Shown piece after piece: positions 1 to 10,571 of a stretch of DNA of 64,000 bases. The stretch's first letter is position 1; each line of letters opens with the position of its first letter. Source of the stretch: Arthrobacter burdickii. GTDB lineage: Bacteria > Actinomycetota > Actinomycetes > Actinomycetales > Micrococcaceae. The position numbers and the translations under genes are program-made. The notes under the pieces were generated by a model. That model worked only from the letters and a program-made list of their open reading frames with translations. It made no database searches and had not been told where the DNA came from. The stretch lies in assembly GCF_030433645.1 (NCBI RefSeq), contig NZ_JAROCG010000001.1, positions 2,232,001 through 2,296,000 on the forward strand, read 5' to 3'.

Positions 1-1951
1 CCACCGTGAGGCGGACCGGGGAGAACGAGGCGCCGTCCACGTCGTCGAGCTCACGGGCGCGCTCGGCGTAGTAGTGGGCGAAGTCCACGGCTTCGGAGAT
101 CTCGGGATCCGCCTGGTCGAGCGTCTTCCCGGTCTCGGCTGCCATGACCTCCATGAGGTCGGCGCGGCGTGCCTCGAGCGCGTCGCCCGCGCGGTGGAGG
201 ACGGCTGCGCGCTCGGCGCCCGTGAGGGAACCCCAGGAGGATGCCGCGGCGACCGCGCCGGCGATGGTGTCCTCGAGGTCCTCGGCGCGGGTGAGCGTGG
301 TGGCGGCGACGACGTCGTTGCCCAGCTCGGAGGTGGCCACGCGCTCGAGGATCGCCCGGCCCCAGGCCCGGTTGGCCGGGAGGGACGGGTCGGTGTCCGG
401 GGTGTTGGTGAATCCGGACCCGGGGTGGGCCGGTTCCGGGAGCGTGCGGTCCTGCCGGCGGTTCGGGGCCGGGATGGAGGTGTCGAGCGCTGCCAGCGAC
501 GCGAGGAAGCGGTTCTTCTCGCGCTCGAACAGCGCCTCGTTCTCGGACAGCTCGAACACCGCCGACATGAAGTTGTCCTGGCTCGCGCCCTCCTCGAGGC
601 GGCGGATCAGATAGGCGATGGCGACGTCGAACTCGCCCGGGTGCACCACGGGTGTGTAGAGCAGCAGCGACCCGACGTCGCGCTTGACGGCCTCGGCCTG
701 GCCCTGCGCCATCCCGAGGAGCATCTCGAACTCGATGCCGGAGCGTACGCCGCGCTCGCCGGCGAGGAGCCAGGCGAACGCGAGGTCGAAGAGGTTGTGG
801 CCCGCGACGCCGATGCGCACGTTGTCGACGCGCCCGGGCTGCAGGGCGTAGTTGAGGACGCGCTTGTAGTGCGTGTCCGAGTCCTGCTTCGAGCCCCAGG
901 TGGCGAGCGGCCAGTCGTGGAGGGAGGCCTCGACGTGTTCCATCGGGAGGTTGGCGCCCTTGACCACGCGGACCTTGATCCCGGCACCGCCCCTGGCGCG
1001 CCGGGCTGCCGCCCACTCCTGCAGCCGGATCATCGCTGCGAGGGAGTCGGGAAGATAGGCCTGCAGCACGATCCCGGCCTCGAGGTCCGTGAATTCGGGC
1101 CGGTCGAGGATCGCCATGAACACGGCGATCGTGAGGTCGAGGTCCTTGTATTCCTCCATGTCGAGGTTGATGAACTTCGGCTTCTCGGACCGGGCGGCGA
1201 GTGCGTAGAGGGGTGCGAGTTTCTCGGCGACGTGCTCCACGGCCTCCTCGAAGGCCCACGCGGGGTGCGGGGCGACGGTGGAGGACACCTTGATGGAGAC
1301 GTAGTCGACGTCCGGGCGCTCGAGGAGCCGGACCGTGCCTTCGAGCCGCCGTTCGGCCTCGTGTTCACCGAGGACGGCCTCGCCGAGCAGGTTCACGTTG
1401 AGCCGGATACCCTCGCGCCTGATCTTGCTGATGGACCGCCCGAGCCTGGCGTCGGAGGCGTCGATGATGAGGTGCCCCACCATCTCCCGGAGGACGCGGC
1501 GGGCGATGGGGATGACGACCTGCGGCAGCACGGGGGCGACGGCGGCGCCGACCTTCACGGCCGAGCGCATGTACCAGGGGAGGAAGCCGGGGACCTTCGG
1601 AGCGATGGCCCCGAGGTTGCGGGCTGCGACCGAGAGATCTTCGGGGCGGATGACGCCGTCGACGAAGCCCACCGTGAAGGCGAGCCCGTTGGGATCCTTG
1701 AGGACGCCCGCGAGCTGCTTGGCCGAGGAGTCCACCGGTACCTTCGATGCCTCGGTCAGCCAGCGCCGGACGAGGGCGACAGTGGCGTCCGGCAGTGCCG
1801 CGGGGATGTCCGTCGTCCCGCCGGGACCGGCGGAGAATTCAGGAGCGGAGAATTCGGGGGCGCGGTCCGACCCCGGGTAAGGGGTGGGGCGAGCGTCGTG
1901 GAGCGCCGGGGTGTCGGCGAGGCCCTCGAGGGGCGGGATCTGGGTTGTCAT
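1..1951 (-). CDS. putA: Bifunctional proline dehydrogenase / L-glutamate gamma-semialdehyde dehydrogenase (PutA-type), 5' part only
   Basis: Oxidises proline to pyrroline-5-carboxylate (FAD) and then to glutamate (NAD+). The ATG is at 1951 and the frame stays open for 650 codons to the window edge. The proline dehydrogenase barrel is visible through segments such as DYVSIKVS, INLDMEEYKDLDLT, KVRVVKGANLPMEH and GVAGHNLFDLAFAW. The aldehyde dehydrogenase half begins near residue 520 (TNTPDTDPSLPANRAWG, then AAETGKTLDQADPEI). Its catalytic Cys lies off the left edge, so completeness cannot be judged. No strong Shine-Dalgarno is seen before the ATG. The gene is divergent from a LysR-type regulator, which suggests local control by proline. 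Family assignment is confident. Confidence 0.93.
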   Translation of the reverse strand, partial: MTTQIPPLEGLADTPALHDARPTPYPGSDRAPEFSAPEFSAGPGGTTDIPAALPDATVALVRRWLTEASKVPVDSSAKQLAGVLKDPNGLAFTVGFVDGVIRPEDLSVAARNLGAIAPKVPGFLPWYMRSAVKVGAAVAPVLPQVVIPIARRVLREMVGHLIIDASDARLGRSISKIRREGIRLNVNLLGEAVLGEHEAERRLEGTVRLLERPDVDYVSIKVSSTVAPHPAWAFEEAVEHVAEKLAPLYALAARSEKPKFINLDMEEYKDLDLTIAVFMAILDRPEFTDLEAGIVLQAYLPDSLAAMIRLQEWAAARRARGGAGIKVRVVKGANLPMEHVEASLHDWPLATWGSKQDSDTHYKRVLNYALQPGRVDNVRIGVAGHNLFDLAFAWLLAGERGVRSGIEFEMLLGMAQGQAEAVKRDVGSLLLYTPVVHPGEFDVAIAYLIRRLEEGASQDNFMSAVFELSENEALFEREKNRFLASLAALDTSIPAPNRRQDRTLPEPAHPGSGFTNTPDTDPSLPANRAWGRAILERVATSELGNDVVAATTLTRAEDLEDTIAGAVAAASSWGSLTGAERAAVLHRAGDALEARRADLMEVMAAETGKTLDQADPEISEAVDFAHYYAERARELDDVDGASFSPVRLTV

Positions 1952-1992
1952 GGCAACGGCTTTCGGTTCGACGGCTTCCGCCGGGCACAGGA

Positions 1993-2008
1993 TGAAGCAG
2001 CTACTTCA
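1993..2008. promoter_or_regulatory. Inverted repeat upstream of putA (possible operator)
   Basis: TGAAG-N6-CTTCA, nearly palindromic across the centre, lies about 40 bp upstream of the putA ATG in the divergent putA/LysR spacer. The location fits an operator, but no regulator was matched. Confidence 0.3.
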
Positions 2009-2063
2009 CGTCCAGTATCTGCCCGGCCGTAGGATTAGGAAAAGCGATGATTACCGAAGGGTA

Positions 2064-2076
2064 TTCATCAGTAGAA
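2064..2076. promoter_or_regulatory. LysR-box-like site (TTC-N7-GAA)
   Basis: The sequence TTCATCAGTAGAA has the T-N11-A geometry with dyad symmetry typical of LysR-type binding sites. It lies 17 bp before the regulator's own GTG, which would suit autoregulation. It is short, so chance occurrence is possible. Confidence 0.3.
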
Positions 2077-2093
2077 CCGAACTGGGAGGCCCC

Positions 2094-3011
2094 GTGCTCG
2101 ACCTGCGCAGACTGCGTCTGCTCCGCGAACTCAAGATCCGCGGAACCCTCGCCGATGTGGCCGCCGCCCTCAGCTACAGCCCCTCCTCCGTGTCCCAGCA
2201 GCTTGCCCTGCTCGAGAAGGAAGTGGGCGTGGAGCTGCTGCGGAAGACCGGGCGGCGGGTGGTCCTCACGGCACAGGCCGACGTGCTGGTCGCGCACACC
2301 GCCGAACTGCTCGAGACGCTGGAACGGGCGGAAGCCGACCTGGCGGCCTCCCTCACCACGGTGTCCGGCACCGTCCGTGTGGCGGTCTTCCAGTCGGCTG
2401 CCCTGGCGCTCATGCCCGATGCCCTGACGGCCATGACCCGCGACTATCCCGACGTCCGCGTGGAGATGGTGCAGCGGGAGCCCGAGACGGCCCTGTACGA
2501 GACGTTCGCGCGGGACTTCGACCTCGTGATCGCCGAGCAGTACCCGGGCCACGCGGCTCCCCGCCACCCGGAACTCGACCAGGTGCCGCTGACGGAGGAT
2601 GCGATCCGCCTCGCCGTTCCGCTGGTCGGACCCGCCGCCGGGATCTCCTCGGTCGCCGGGGCGGCGGGAGCGGCCTGGGTGATGGAGCCCCGGGGATCGG
2701 CCTCCCGGCACTGGGCGGAGCAGGCGTGCCGGCTCGCCGGCTTCGAGCCCGACGTCCGGTACGAGACGGCGGACCTCCAGGCGCAGATCCGACTGATCGA
2801 GTCAGGCAACGCCGTCGCCCTCATGCCGGACCTCGTGTGGACCGGCCGCAACGTACCCGTGCAGCTGTTCGACCTCGACGAGAACCCCCGCCGGTCCATC
2901 TTCACCTCGGCGCGGCGGGCCGGTGCGCGCCGGCCCGCCGTCCTCGCCGTCCGCGAGGTCCTCGAACGCGCCGCGGCAGGCGTAGGCCGTCCGGACCGGG
3001 TGCCGCAATAA
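2094..3011 (+). CDS. LysR-family transcriptional regulator
   Basis: A 305-residue LysR-type regulator. Residues about 3-60 form the winged helix-turn-helix (LRELKIRGTLADVAAALSYS, SSVSQQLALLEKEVGVELL). From about residue 90 it has the type 2 periplasmic-binding-like effector domain (GTVRVAVFQSAALALMPDAL). GTG at 2094 was chosen because GGGAGG lies just upstream and the HTH starts immediately; the same frame is open further upstream but has no ribosome site there. It is divergent from putA, so control of proline catabolism is the natural inference, although the effector is unknown. Confidence 0.85.
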   Translation: MLDLRRLRLLRELKIRGTLADVAAALSYSPSSVSQQLALLEKEVGVELLRKTGRRVVLTAQADVLVAHTAELLETLERAEADLAASLTTVSGTVRVAVFQSAALALMPDALTAMTRDYPDVRVEMVQREPETALYETFARDFDLVIAEQYPGHAAPRHPELDQVPLTEDAIRLAVPLVGPAAGISSVAGAAGAAWVMEPRGSASRHWAEQACRLAGFEPDVRYETADLQAQIRLIESGNAVALMPDLVWTGRNVPVQLFDLDENPRRSIFTSARRAGARRPAVLAVREVLERAAAGVGRPDRVPQ

Positions 3012-3072
3012 ATGGTCCCCCCGTCCTGTTGACTCCTACGACACGCGTTTTCGCGTCGTCCCACCACGCTCC

Positions 3073-3087
3073 TAAGGTTGATGCATG
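3073..3087 (+). promoter_or_regulatory. -10 box TAAGGT placed 6 nt before the ribA ATG (leaderless start)
   Basis: TAAGGT fits TANNNT and ends 6 nt before the ATG at 3085, so transcription would begin at or next to the start codon. No Shine-Dalgarno is present. The same arrangement recurs at five other genes in this window. Confidence 0.45.
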
Positions 3088-4467
3088 ACCCAGTCCACCC
3101 AGCTTGAGTCCGCCTCCGTGCCGGCCACGGTCGAGAGGGTCGCGGAGACCGTCCTCCCCACCCGGTACGGCACGTTCCGCATGATCGGCTACCGCGACGG
3201 CGAGGGGACCGAACACGTCGCGCTCGCGCAGGGGATCCACGACGGCGCCCACGCCGCGGATGCAGCTCCACTGGTCCGCGTCCACAGCGAGTGCCTCACG
3301 GGTGACGCCTTCGGGTCCTGGCGCTGCGACTGCGGGGAACAGCTCGATGCCGCGCTCGCCGCCATCTCCGAGGAGGGCCGCGGCGCCGTGGTCTATGTGC
3401 GGGGACACGAGGGCCGGGGCATCGGCCTGCTCGACAAGCTCAAGGCGTACGCCCTGCAGGACCGGGGCGTGGACACGGTCGATGCGAACACCGCCCTCGG
3501 GCTTCCCGTCGATGCCCGGCGCTACGACCAGGCCGCGGAGATCCTGCAGGACCTCGGTATCGGCGCCGTCCGCCTGCTCTCCGGCAATCCCGCCAAGGAG
3601 GAAGCGCTGGAGGACCTCGGCATCGCGGTCGTCGAGCGCCGCGGACTGCCCGTGTCCGAGCGCTCCGAGAACGCGGGATACCTCGCGACCAAGCGTGCAC
3701 GGATGCGGCACGACGAGGCCCCCTCGGCCGACGCCTGGAGCGACCTGCTCGACGGCGTCGTCCCTGCAGCGCCCGCTCCGGGCGAGGCGGAGGAGCTCGC
3801 GCACCGGTACGGCTACCTGGCCGGCGCGTCAGGACAGATCGTCGTCGGGCAGCTGCGCCAGAGCCTGGACGGGTTCATCGCGTCGCGCTCCGGCGACTCA
3901 GGCTTCCACGAGGACCGCGGCGACCACGGGCACCTCCAGCGGCTGCGCGCCCTCGTGGACGCCGTCGTCGTCGGTGCGTCCACCGTGCTCACCGAGGACT
4001 GCTCGCTCGCCGTCGAGGACGTGCCGGGCAGCAGCCCCGTCCGCGTGGTGCTCGACGCCGCCGCGCGGGTGGGCGTCGACGCACGCGTCCTGGCCGACGA
4101 CGGCGTGCCGACCCTCTGGATCGTGGGGCACGATGCGGAGGTGCCCGCGGCCCTGCCCGCCTCGGTTGAGGTGGTGAGGCTGGCCGCGGACGATTTCGCG
4201 CCGCGGCGCGTCCTCGACATCCTGCAGGCGCGGGACCTGTGGAAAGTGCTGGTGGAGGGAGGCGGCAACACCGTCTCGCGCTTCCTGGAGGCGGGCCTGC
4301 TCGACCGGCTGTACCTGACCACCGCTCCGGTGCTGGTGGGCGACGGCGTCCCCGGTATCCGGTTCTCCGGGTCGGATGCGCTGGCGGAGGCCCGGACGGC
4401 TCCCGTCCGCCGATTCGTCTTCGGCCAGGACATCTGCACCGAGTTCAACTTCGCCGCCGTGCGCTGA
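3085..4467 (+). CDS. ribA: GTP cyclohydrolase II fused to a RibD-type pyrimidine reductase domain
   Basis: A 460-residue two-domain riboflavin-pathway enzyme. Residues about 20-215 are GTP cyclohydrolase II: zinc ligands C70, C81 and C83 in [20 protein letters not shown], followed by [14 protein letters not shown]. Residues about 235-455 match the RibD C-terminal reductase ([33 protein letters not shown]). Neither the RibD deaminase domain nor the RibB domain is present. The enzyme would open GTP and could also reduce the pyrimidine ribose intermediate, but the deamination step must come from elsewhere. The gene is monocistronic and convergent with DUF3072. Confidence 0.88.
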   Translation: MTQSTQLESASVPATVERVAETVLPTRYGTFRMIGYRDGEGTEHVALAQGIHDGAHAADAAPLVRVHSECLTGDAFGSWRCDCGEQLDAALAAISEEGRGAVVYVRGHEGRGIGLLDKLKAYALQDRGVDTVDANTALGLPVDARRYDQAAEILQDLGIGAVRLLSGNPAKEEALEDLGIAVVERRGLPVSERSENAGYLATKRARMRHDEAPSADAWSDLLDGVVPAAPAPGEAEELAHRYGYLAGASGQIVVGQLRQSLDGFIASRSGDSGFHEDRGDHGHLQRLRALVDAVVVGASTVLTEDCSLAVEDVPGSSPVRVVLDAAARVGVDARVLADDGVPTLWIVGHDAEVPAALPASVEVVRLAADDFAPRRVLDILQARDLWKVLVEGGGNTVSRFLEAGLLDRLYLTTAPVLVGDGVPGIRFSGSDALAEARTAPVRRFVFGQDICTEFNFAAVR

Positions 4468-4506
4468 GCCTGCCGGGTTCTTCACCGAGTCCGCGCCCAG
4501 TCTCCA

Positions 4507-4526
4507 CCGGGCCGGCACCGGCCCGG
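4507..4526. terminator. GC-rich hairpin after ribA
   Basis: Perfect 9-bp arms (CCGGGCCGG / CCGGCCCGG) with a 2-nt loop, in the convergent spacer between ribA and the DUF3072 gene. There is no T-run. Confidence 0.45.
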
Positions 4527-4614
4527 CGCCCGGACACACCGGCCGCCTCCCGCCCAGGGCGGGAATGCCGCAGCATCCCGGGCATCCCGCCCCGGTGGGA
4601 CGCAGGAGGCGTCC

Positions 4615-4845
4615 CTACGAGTCCCCGCCGAGCCTCTTGCTCTTCTTCTGCAGGCGGTCGATGTGCTCCGAGGCCTCCGCCTTGGTGATGTCCGCCGGGA
4701 TCTCTTCTCCCGCTTCCCGTGCCAGCGTGTCGAGGTAGCTCCGCTGCGCGTCGGTCATGGGCTCGTCGCCGGTCACCCAGTCCTCGGGATCCCGCTCGAA
4801 TCCGCCCTCGGGCTCCGCGTTGGGGCTTCCCAGTGTGTCTGCCAT
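4615..4845 (-). CDS. DUF3072 family small protein
   Basis: A 76-residue acidic soluble protein carrying the family's characteristic block (DPEDWVTGDEPMTDAQ, LAREAGEEIPADITKAEAS, HIDRLQKK). The family is common in actinobacteria. The C-terminal part resembles a short SAP-like or helix-hairpin motif, and its role is unknown. Convergent with ribA. Confidence 0.85.
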   Translation of the reverse strand: MADTLGSPNAEPEGGFERDPEDWVTGDEPMTDAQRSYLDTLAREAGEEIPADITKAEASEHIDRLQKKSKRLGGDS

Positions 4846-4888
4846 GTCGGTTCCTATCGGTCGTGGCCAGCATGAGCCATCAGTCTAC

Positions 4889-5926
4889 TTACTTTCCCGA
4901 GGGACCCCGCGTGGGCGCCGCCGGGGGAGAGGTGGCCCCTGCCGGCACCACGCCGCCGACGCCGCGCTGCTCGAGCTGCGCGCGCAGGTACCGCTCCGGG
5001 TGCGCTGCGAGGAGCATCCTGCCGCCTGCGTACCGCACGCCCCCACGTGCCCTGCTCGCGACGGCGAGCCAGCTGCAGACGGCGCGTTCCAGGAGCCAGG
5101 CCGGTGCCCACAGGGCGGCCGTGGGCCCGAAGACGTGGCGTCCGCCCCGCCGTCGCCGGCCCACCTCGGCGACGGCGACGACCGCCAGTCCTGCCAGCGC
5201 GAGGTGGCGCGGGGCAGGTCGGGCCAGGAGGACCGCGGGCAGCAGGCCGAGTTCGACGGCGAGCCGTCCGGGCTGCGCGAAGCTGTCATAGGCCTGACGG
5301 ACCCGCTGCCGGGCGAAGTGCCGGGAGGAGCAGGGGAGTCGTGCCACGAAGAGGTCGTCGGCGCGGGCCTCGACACCACCGGCCGCCTTCACGGTGCGGA
5401 TGAGCTCGAGGTTCTCGAAGAGGGCGTCGGCGCAGTAGCCGCCCGCCGCGAGGAGCGTGCTCCGGCGGACGCCGAGCGTACCCGGATAGTCGGAGGAGAA
5501 CGCCCTGTTGAGCAGTGTGCGGCCCGTGTCCCACCGGGCGTGCCACGGCAGCCGGGCGAAGTAGTTCTGCGGACGCACGAGATCGGACTCCTCGAGGAGC
5601 TCGAGGACCCACTGGAGCTCGGGGCGCCGGTACCGGACGTCGTCGTCCGCGATCACGACGAGCTCGTGCCGCGCCGCGGCGAGCCCCGTCAGCACGCCGT
5701 GCACCTTCCCGTTGCCGCCCCGGCGGACGAGGTCCGGATCGGGCCGGAGATGGCGGACCTCCGGCGGGAAGGCACGGGAATGCCGGTCGAAGGAGGGCTC
5801 GTCGGAGCCGTCCACCACGGTGACGTCGATCCAGCGGACGAGGTCGCGCAGGTAGTGCGCCAGTTCCGTCACGGGCCCCGCGCCGTTCCACTTCAACGGC
5901 AGGATGTATTCGGCTGCGTACTGCAT
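4889..5926 (-). CDS. Family 2 glycosyltransferase
   Basis: A 345-residue GT-A fold glycosyltransferase. The N-terminal strand YILPLKWNG and VVDGSDE are followed by the metal/nucleotide-sugar signature VVIADDDVRYR. A hydrophobic segment near residues 245-265 (LALAGLAVVAVAEVG) may associate with the membrane. The ATG at 5926 is preferred because AAGGAGGA lies upstream (about 13 nt away, rather long); an in-frame start at 5986 would add 20 poorly conserved residues. Acceptor and donor are unknown. It could act on a cell-surface glycan or a carotenoid, and no sugar-polymer neighbours clarify this. Confidence 0.75.
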   Translation of the reverse strand: MQYAAEYILPLKWNGAGPVTELAHYLRDLVRWIDVTVVDGSDEPSFDRHSRAFPPEVRHLRPDPDLVRRGGNGKVHGVLTGLAAARHELVVIADDDVRYRRPELQWVLELLEESDLVRPQNYFARLPWHARWDTGRTLLNRAFSSDYPGTLGVRRSTLLAAGGYCADALFENLELIRTVKAAGGVEARADDLFVARLPCSSRHFARQRVRQAYDSFAQPGRLAVELGLLPAVLLARPAPRHLALAGLAVVAVAEVGRRRRGGRHVFGPTAALWAPAWLLERAVCSWLAVASRARGGVRYAGGRMLLAAHPERYLRAQLEQRGVGGVVPAGATSPPAAPTRGPSGK

Positions 5927-5990
5927 GGACGGCGGGTGTCCTCCTTGTGCAACGTGTTTCCGGACCGGCTGGCCGCTTCCCTTCAATTAC

Positions 5991-6002
5991 TAAGCGTGCT
6001 TA
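5991..6002. promoter_or_regulatory. Palindrome TAAGC-GT-GCTTA in the divergent glycosyltransferase/SDR spacer
   Basis: A short perfect dyad with 5-bp arms and a 2-bp spacer, between the two divergent genes. This is a reasonable operator position, but the regulator is unidentified. Confidence 0.3.
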
Positions 6003-6058
6003 CGGTGAGGGTGCAAGGAACCGGCGGGCGGAATTGCCCGTAGACACGAGGAGGAACA

Positions 6059-6898
6059 GTGAGCCAGCCAGCGCAGCAGCAGGAACCGCCCGGAACAACC
6101 GGTGCCATGGAGCCCACCCCGGACCACGGAGAGCAGTCCTACCGCGGGTCGGGACGACTCGCCGGCAAGAAGGCGGTCATCACGGGCGGTGACAGCGGCA
6201 TCGGCCGGGCTGTCGCCATCGCCTATGCACGGGAGGGTGCCGACGTCCTCATCAGTTACCTGAACGAGGACGAGGACGCCCGGGAGACGGCCCGGTGGGT
6301 GGAGGAGGCCGGGCGCAAGGCTGTCCTGTTCCCGGGTGACCTCGCCGATCCTGCGACGTGCCGGGCCGTGATCGACAAGGCCGTCCAGGAGTTCGGGAAG
6401 GTGGACATCCTCGTCAGCAATGCCGCCTTCCAGATGACGCACGAGACCATCGAGGAGATTCCGGACGAGGAGTGGGACCGCACCCTGGCGATCAACCTCA
6501 GCGCGTTCTTCCACCTCACGAAGGCGGTCCTGCCCGTCATGCCGCCGGGCGGGTCCATCATCGGCTCGAGCTCGGTGAATTCTGACAACCCCGTGCCCAC
6601 CCTGCTGCCCTACTCGGCGACGAAGGCCGGCATCGCGAACATGACGGCGTCGATGGCCCAGCTCCTCGCGGAACGCGGCATCCGGGCGAATTCCGTGGCG
6701 CCCGGTCCGATCTGGACCCCGCTCATCCCGGCCACGATGCCGGAGGACGAGGTGGAGAGCTTCGGCCAGCAGGTCCCCCTGCAGCGGGCCGGCCAGCCCG
6801 CTGAACTTGCGGCGGTCTACGTCCTGCTGGCGTCCGACGAGGCCAGCTACGTCTCGGGCGCGCGCATCGCGGTCACCGGAGGGAAGCCGATCCTCTGA
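6059..6898 (+). CDS. SDR-family oxidoreductase (YghA / general stress protein 39 type)
   Basis: A 279-residue classical short-chain dehydrogenase with a long N-terminal extension typical of the YghA/GSP39 group. The cofactor loop is GGDSGIGRAVA (about residues 43-53), NNAG is replaced by SNAA, and the catalytic Tyr-Lys lies in YSATKAG. The C-terminus ARIAVTGGKPIL fits the group. The GTG at 6059 has the Shine-Dalgarno GAGGAGG. Members of this group are often stress-induced aldehyde or ketone reductases; the substrate is unknown here. Confidence 0.85.
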   Translation: MSQPAQQQEPPGTTGAMEPTPDHGEQSYRGSGRLAGKKAVITGGDSGIGRAVAIAYAREGADVLISYLNEDEDARETARWVEEAGRKAVLFPGDLADPATCRAVIDKAVQEFGKVDILVSNAAFQMTHETIEEIPDEEWDRTLAINLSAFFHLTKAVLPVMPPGGSIIGSSSVNSDNPVPTLLPYSATKAGIANMTASMAQLLAERGIRANSVAPGPIWTPLIPATMPEDEVESFGQQVPLQRAGQPAELAAVYVLLASDEASYVSGARIAVTGGKPIL

Positions 6899-6946
6899 CG
6901 TCCCGCCGGCCCCATCCGCGGCCGGACCGGCGACGAAGGACTCTCG

Positions 6947-6988
6947 GGCATTCCCCGGACGCCTGACAGTGGTCGTCCGGGGAATGCC
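6947..6988. terminator. Bidirectional hairpin between SDR and SMP-30 genes
   Basis: Perfect 14-bp arms at 6947-6960 and 6975-6988 (GGCATTCCCCGGAC and its complement) with a 14-nt loop, in the convergent spacer. Likely terminates both genes. Confidence 0.65.
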
Positions 6989-6995
6989 GGTGCGC

Positions 6996-7025
6996 TACCC
7001 CCTGACCATCTACCCCCTGAACATC
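6996..7025. repeat. 15-bp tandem duplication over the SMP-30 stop codon
   Basis: TACCCCCTGACCATC is followed directly by TACCCCCTGAACATC (14 of 15 identical). On the minus strand each copy reads M-(F/V)-R-G-stop, so the gene has two successive in-frame ends. Confidence 0.6.
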
Positions 7026-7867
7026 GGCAGGGGGGCGCCGGCAACTCCGGGCTCGACGGCGAACAGGGCGCCCGCTGTCGGCTCCGACCCTTCCGGGATG
7101 TTCTCCTGCGTGGTGGTGATGAAGAGCGTCCCCAGGTCCGTTCCGCCGAAGGCGCACGCGGTCACGTTCGTGACGGGCAGCGGGATGTGCTCCGAGAGCC
7201 TGCCCGAGGCGTCGTAGCGGGCGACGGCCCCGCCCCCGTAGAGCGCGGTCCAGATACCGCCCTCCGCGTCGACGGCCATGCCGTCGGGCATGCCGAGCGC
7301 GGGCTCGACGACGGCGAACGTGCGGCGATCGGTGAACCGCCCGGTCCCCACGTCGTACCCGAGGGCGTCGATCCTCCCCGTGGGGGTGTCGCTGAAGAAC
7401 GCGGTCTCGCCGGACGGGGAGAAGTGGAGGCCGTTCGAGATGGTGGCTCCGGTCAGCACGGTGGACACCGAGAGGTCCGTGCCCAGGGAGTAGAGGGTGC
7501 CCATACCGAAGCCGCCCTCCCAGCCCATCGATCCGCAGAGGAAGCGTCCGGCCGGGTCGCAGCCGCCGTCGTTCATGCGCACGGCCGCGTCGCTGAAGGC
7601 CTCCGGTCCCTGCTCGAGGACGGAGAAGCCGTCGTCGGCGAACAGGAATCCCCGCTCGACCCCGACCACGTAGCCGCCCGACTCCCGGCCCCGGATCACG
7701 CCCGCGAGCCGCGGGTGCACGTCGTGGCGGTCGATGCTGCCGTCCTCGTGGCGGACCAGGACATCACCCTCCATCATGTCGACCAGCAGGAGCTCGCCGC
7801 GGCGCGGGTCCCAGTACGGGCCTTCGCCGTGGAAGGTGCAGACGTCGGAGATTTGCTCGGCTTTCAC
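7010..7867 (-). CDS. SMP-30 / gluconolactonase / LRE family protein
   Basis: A 285-residue six-bladed propeller hydrolase. The metal-ligand regions of the family are visible: E in TFHGEGPYWDPR, N in RMNDGGCDPAGRF and ISNGLHFSPSG, and D in GMPDGMAVDAEGG. Family members hydrolyse sugar lactones or related esters. GTG at 7867 was chosen because AGGAGGA precedes it by 4 nt; the frame continues upstream without a ribosome site. No sugar dehydrogenase partner is adjacent, so the actual lactone is unknown. Confidence 0.85.
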   Translation of the reverse strand: MKAEQISDVCTFHGEGPYWDPRRGELLLVDMMEGDVLVRHEDGSIDRHDVHPRLAGVIRGRESGGYVVGVERGFLFADDGFSVLEQGPEAFSDAAVRMNDGGCDPAGRFLCGSMGWEGGFGMGTLYSLGTDLSVSTVLTGATISNGLHFSPSGETAFFSDTPTGRIDALGYDVGTGRFTDRRTFAVVEPALGMPDGMAVDAEGGIWTALYGGGAVARYDASGRLSEHIPLPVTNVTACAFGGTDLGTLFITTTQENIPEGSEPTAGALFAVEPGVAGAPLPMFRG

Positions 7868-7880
7868 GTTTCCTCCTGGT

Positions 7881-7941
7881 GGTTGGTGCGGTCGGGATGG
7901 CTCGGTGCCGGTCCGGCTGCTGGTTGATGCGGTCGGGATGG
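7881..7941. repeat. Two 20-bp direct repeats 41 bp apart upstream of the SMP-30 gene
   Basis: The copies at 7881-7900 and 7922-7941 are identical at 19 of 20 positions (core GCGGTCGGGATGG). The 41-bp period is about four helical turns, and the pair lies just upstream of the SMP-30 ribosome site, suggesting cooperative operator sites or a recent duplication. Confidence 0.5.
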
Positions 7942-7971
7942 CCCGTGCCGGCGTGGCTGGGCGGGACGGTG

Positions 7972-8460
7972 TCAGCCGCCCGAGGGTACGGGGGTCGCGT
8001 CGGACAGTCCCACGCACGCCCGCGTCTGCCCGATCCGCGACACGGCGTCCCCGAGTTCCACGAGGACGGTGCTCGATGCGACCTCGTCCGGGTCGAAGAG
8101 GACCTCGACGGCGGGGTCGCGCCCGTAGGTGGTGGCGGTCCAGGCCGGGTCCCCCTCGCGGACCACCCAGTCGACGTCGTTCACGGTCACGCAGGGGTCG
8201 GTGGTGGGTCCGGGAACGGTCACCCCGCAGCGCAGGACCACTTTCGAGGGATCCCCCCAGGCGGACGTCGCCTGGCTGGTCGTCTCACGCTGATCGTTCT
8301 CGGCGACCGTCGGTGGCAGGGCGATCATCACGTCGGCGCACCGGGCGTTCGCGGCATCACCGGCGGGGTCTACATCCACCGCGGAGGCACAGCCGGACAG
8401 CGCGAGAAGCAGCACCGCCGCGGGCACCAGGCGGGTTCCGACACGGGGGAGGGCAGGCAT
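7972..8460 (-). CDS. DUF3515 family lipoprotein
   Basis: A 162-residue secreted lipoprotein. The N-terminus has a basic-hydrophobic signal (RLVPAAVLLLALSGC) with lipobox LSGC, so Cys23 would be lipidated. The remainder matches DUF3515, with several conserved Cys (CADVMIALP, VVLRCGVTVPGP, DPCVTVNDVDW). In many Micrococcaceae this gene lies between ddl and thiL; here the rml genes and two other units separate it from thiL. Function unknown. Confidence 0.8.
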   Translation of the reverse strand: MPALPRVGTRLVPAAVLLLALSGCASAVDVDPAGDAANARCADVMIALPPTVAENDQRETTSQATSAWGDPSKVVLRCGVTVPGPTTDPCVTVNDVDWVVREGDPAWTATTYGRDPAVEVLFDPDEVASSTVLVELGDAVSRIGQTRACVGLSDATPVPSGG

Positions 8461-8551
8461 GGCTCCAGCCTAGTAGGTGGCCCGTGCACCGCGGCGACAC
8501 GACGGAGTCGTCCTTCCCGGAAAGCAGGGCGGGGAATACGGCCGACAGTAG

Positions 8552-10567
<2,016 letters not shown>

Positions 10568-10571
10568 GGCC

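Noticed and set aside
74..2032. Long plus-strand open frame opposite putA
   Set aside because: It mirrors the putA coding frame, has low-complexity Arg/Gly/Val-rich translation and no family signature. High GC makes such antisense frames common.
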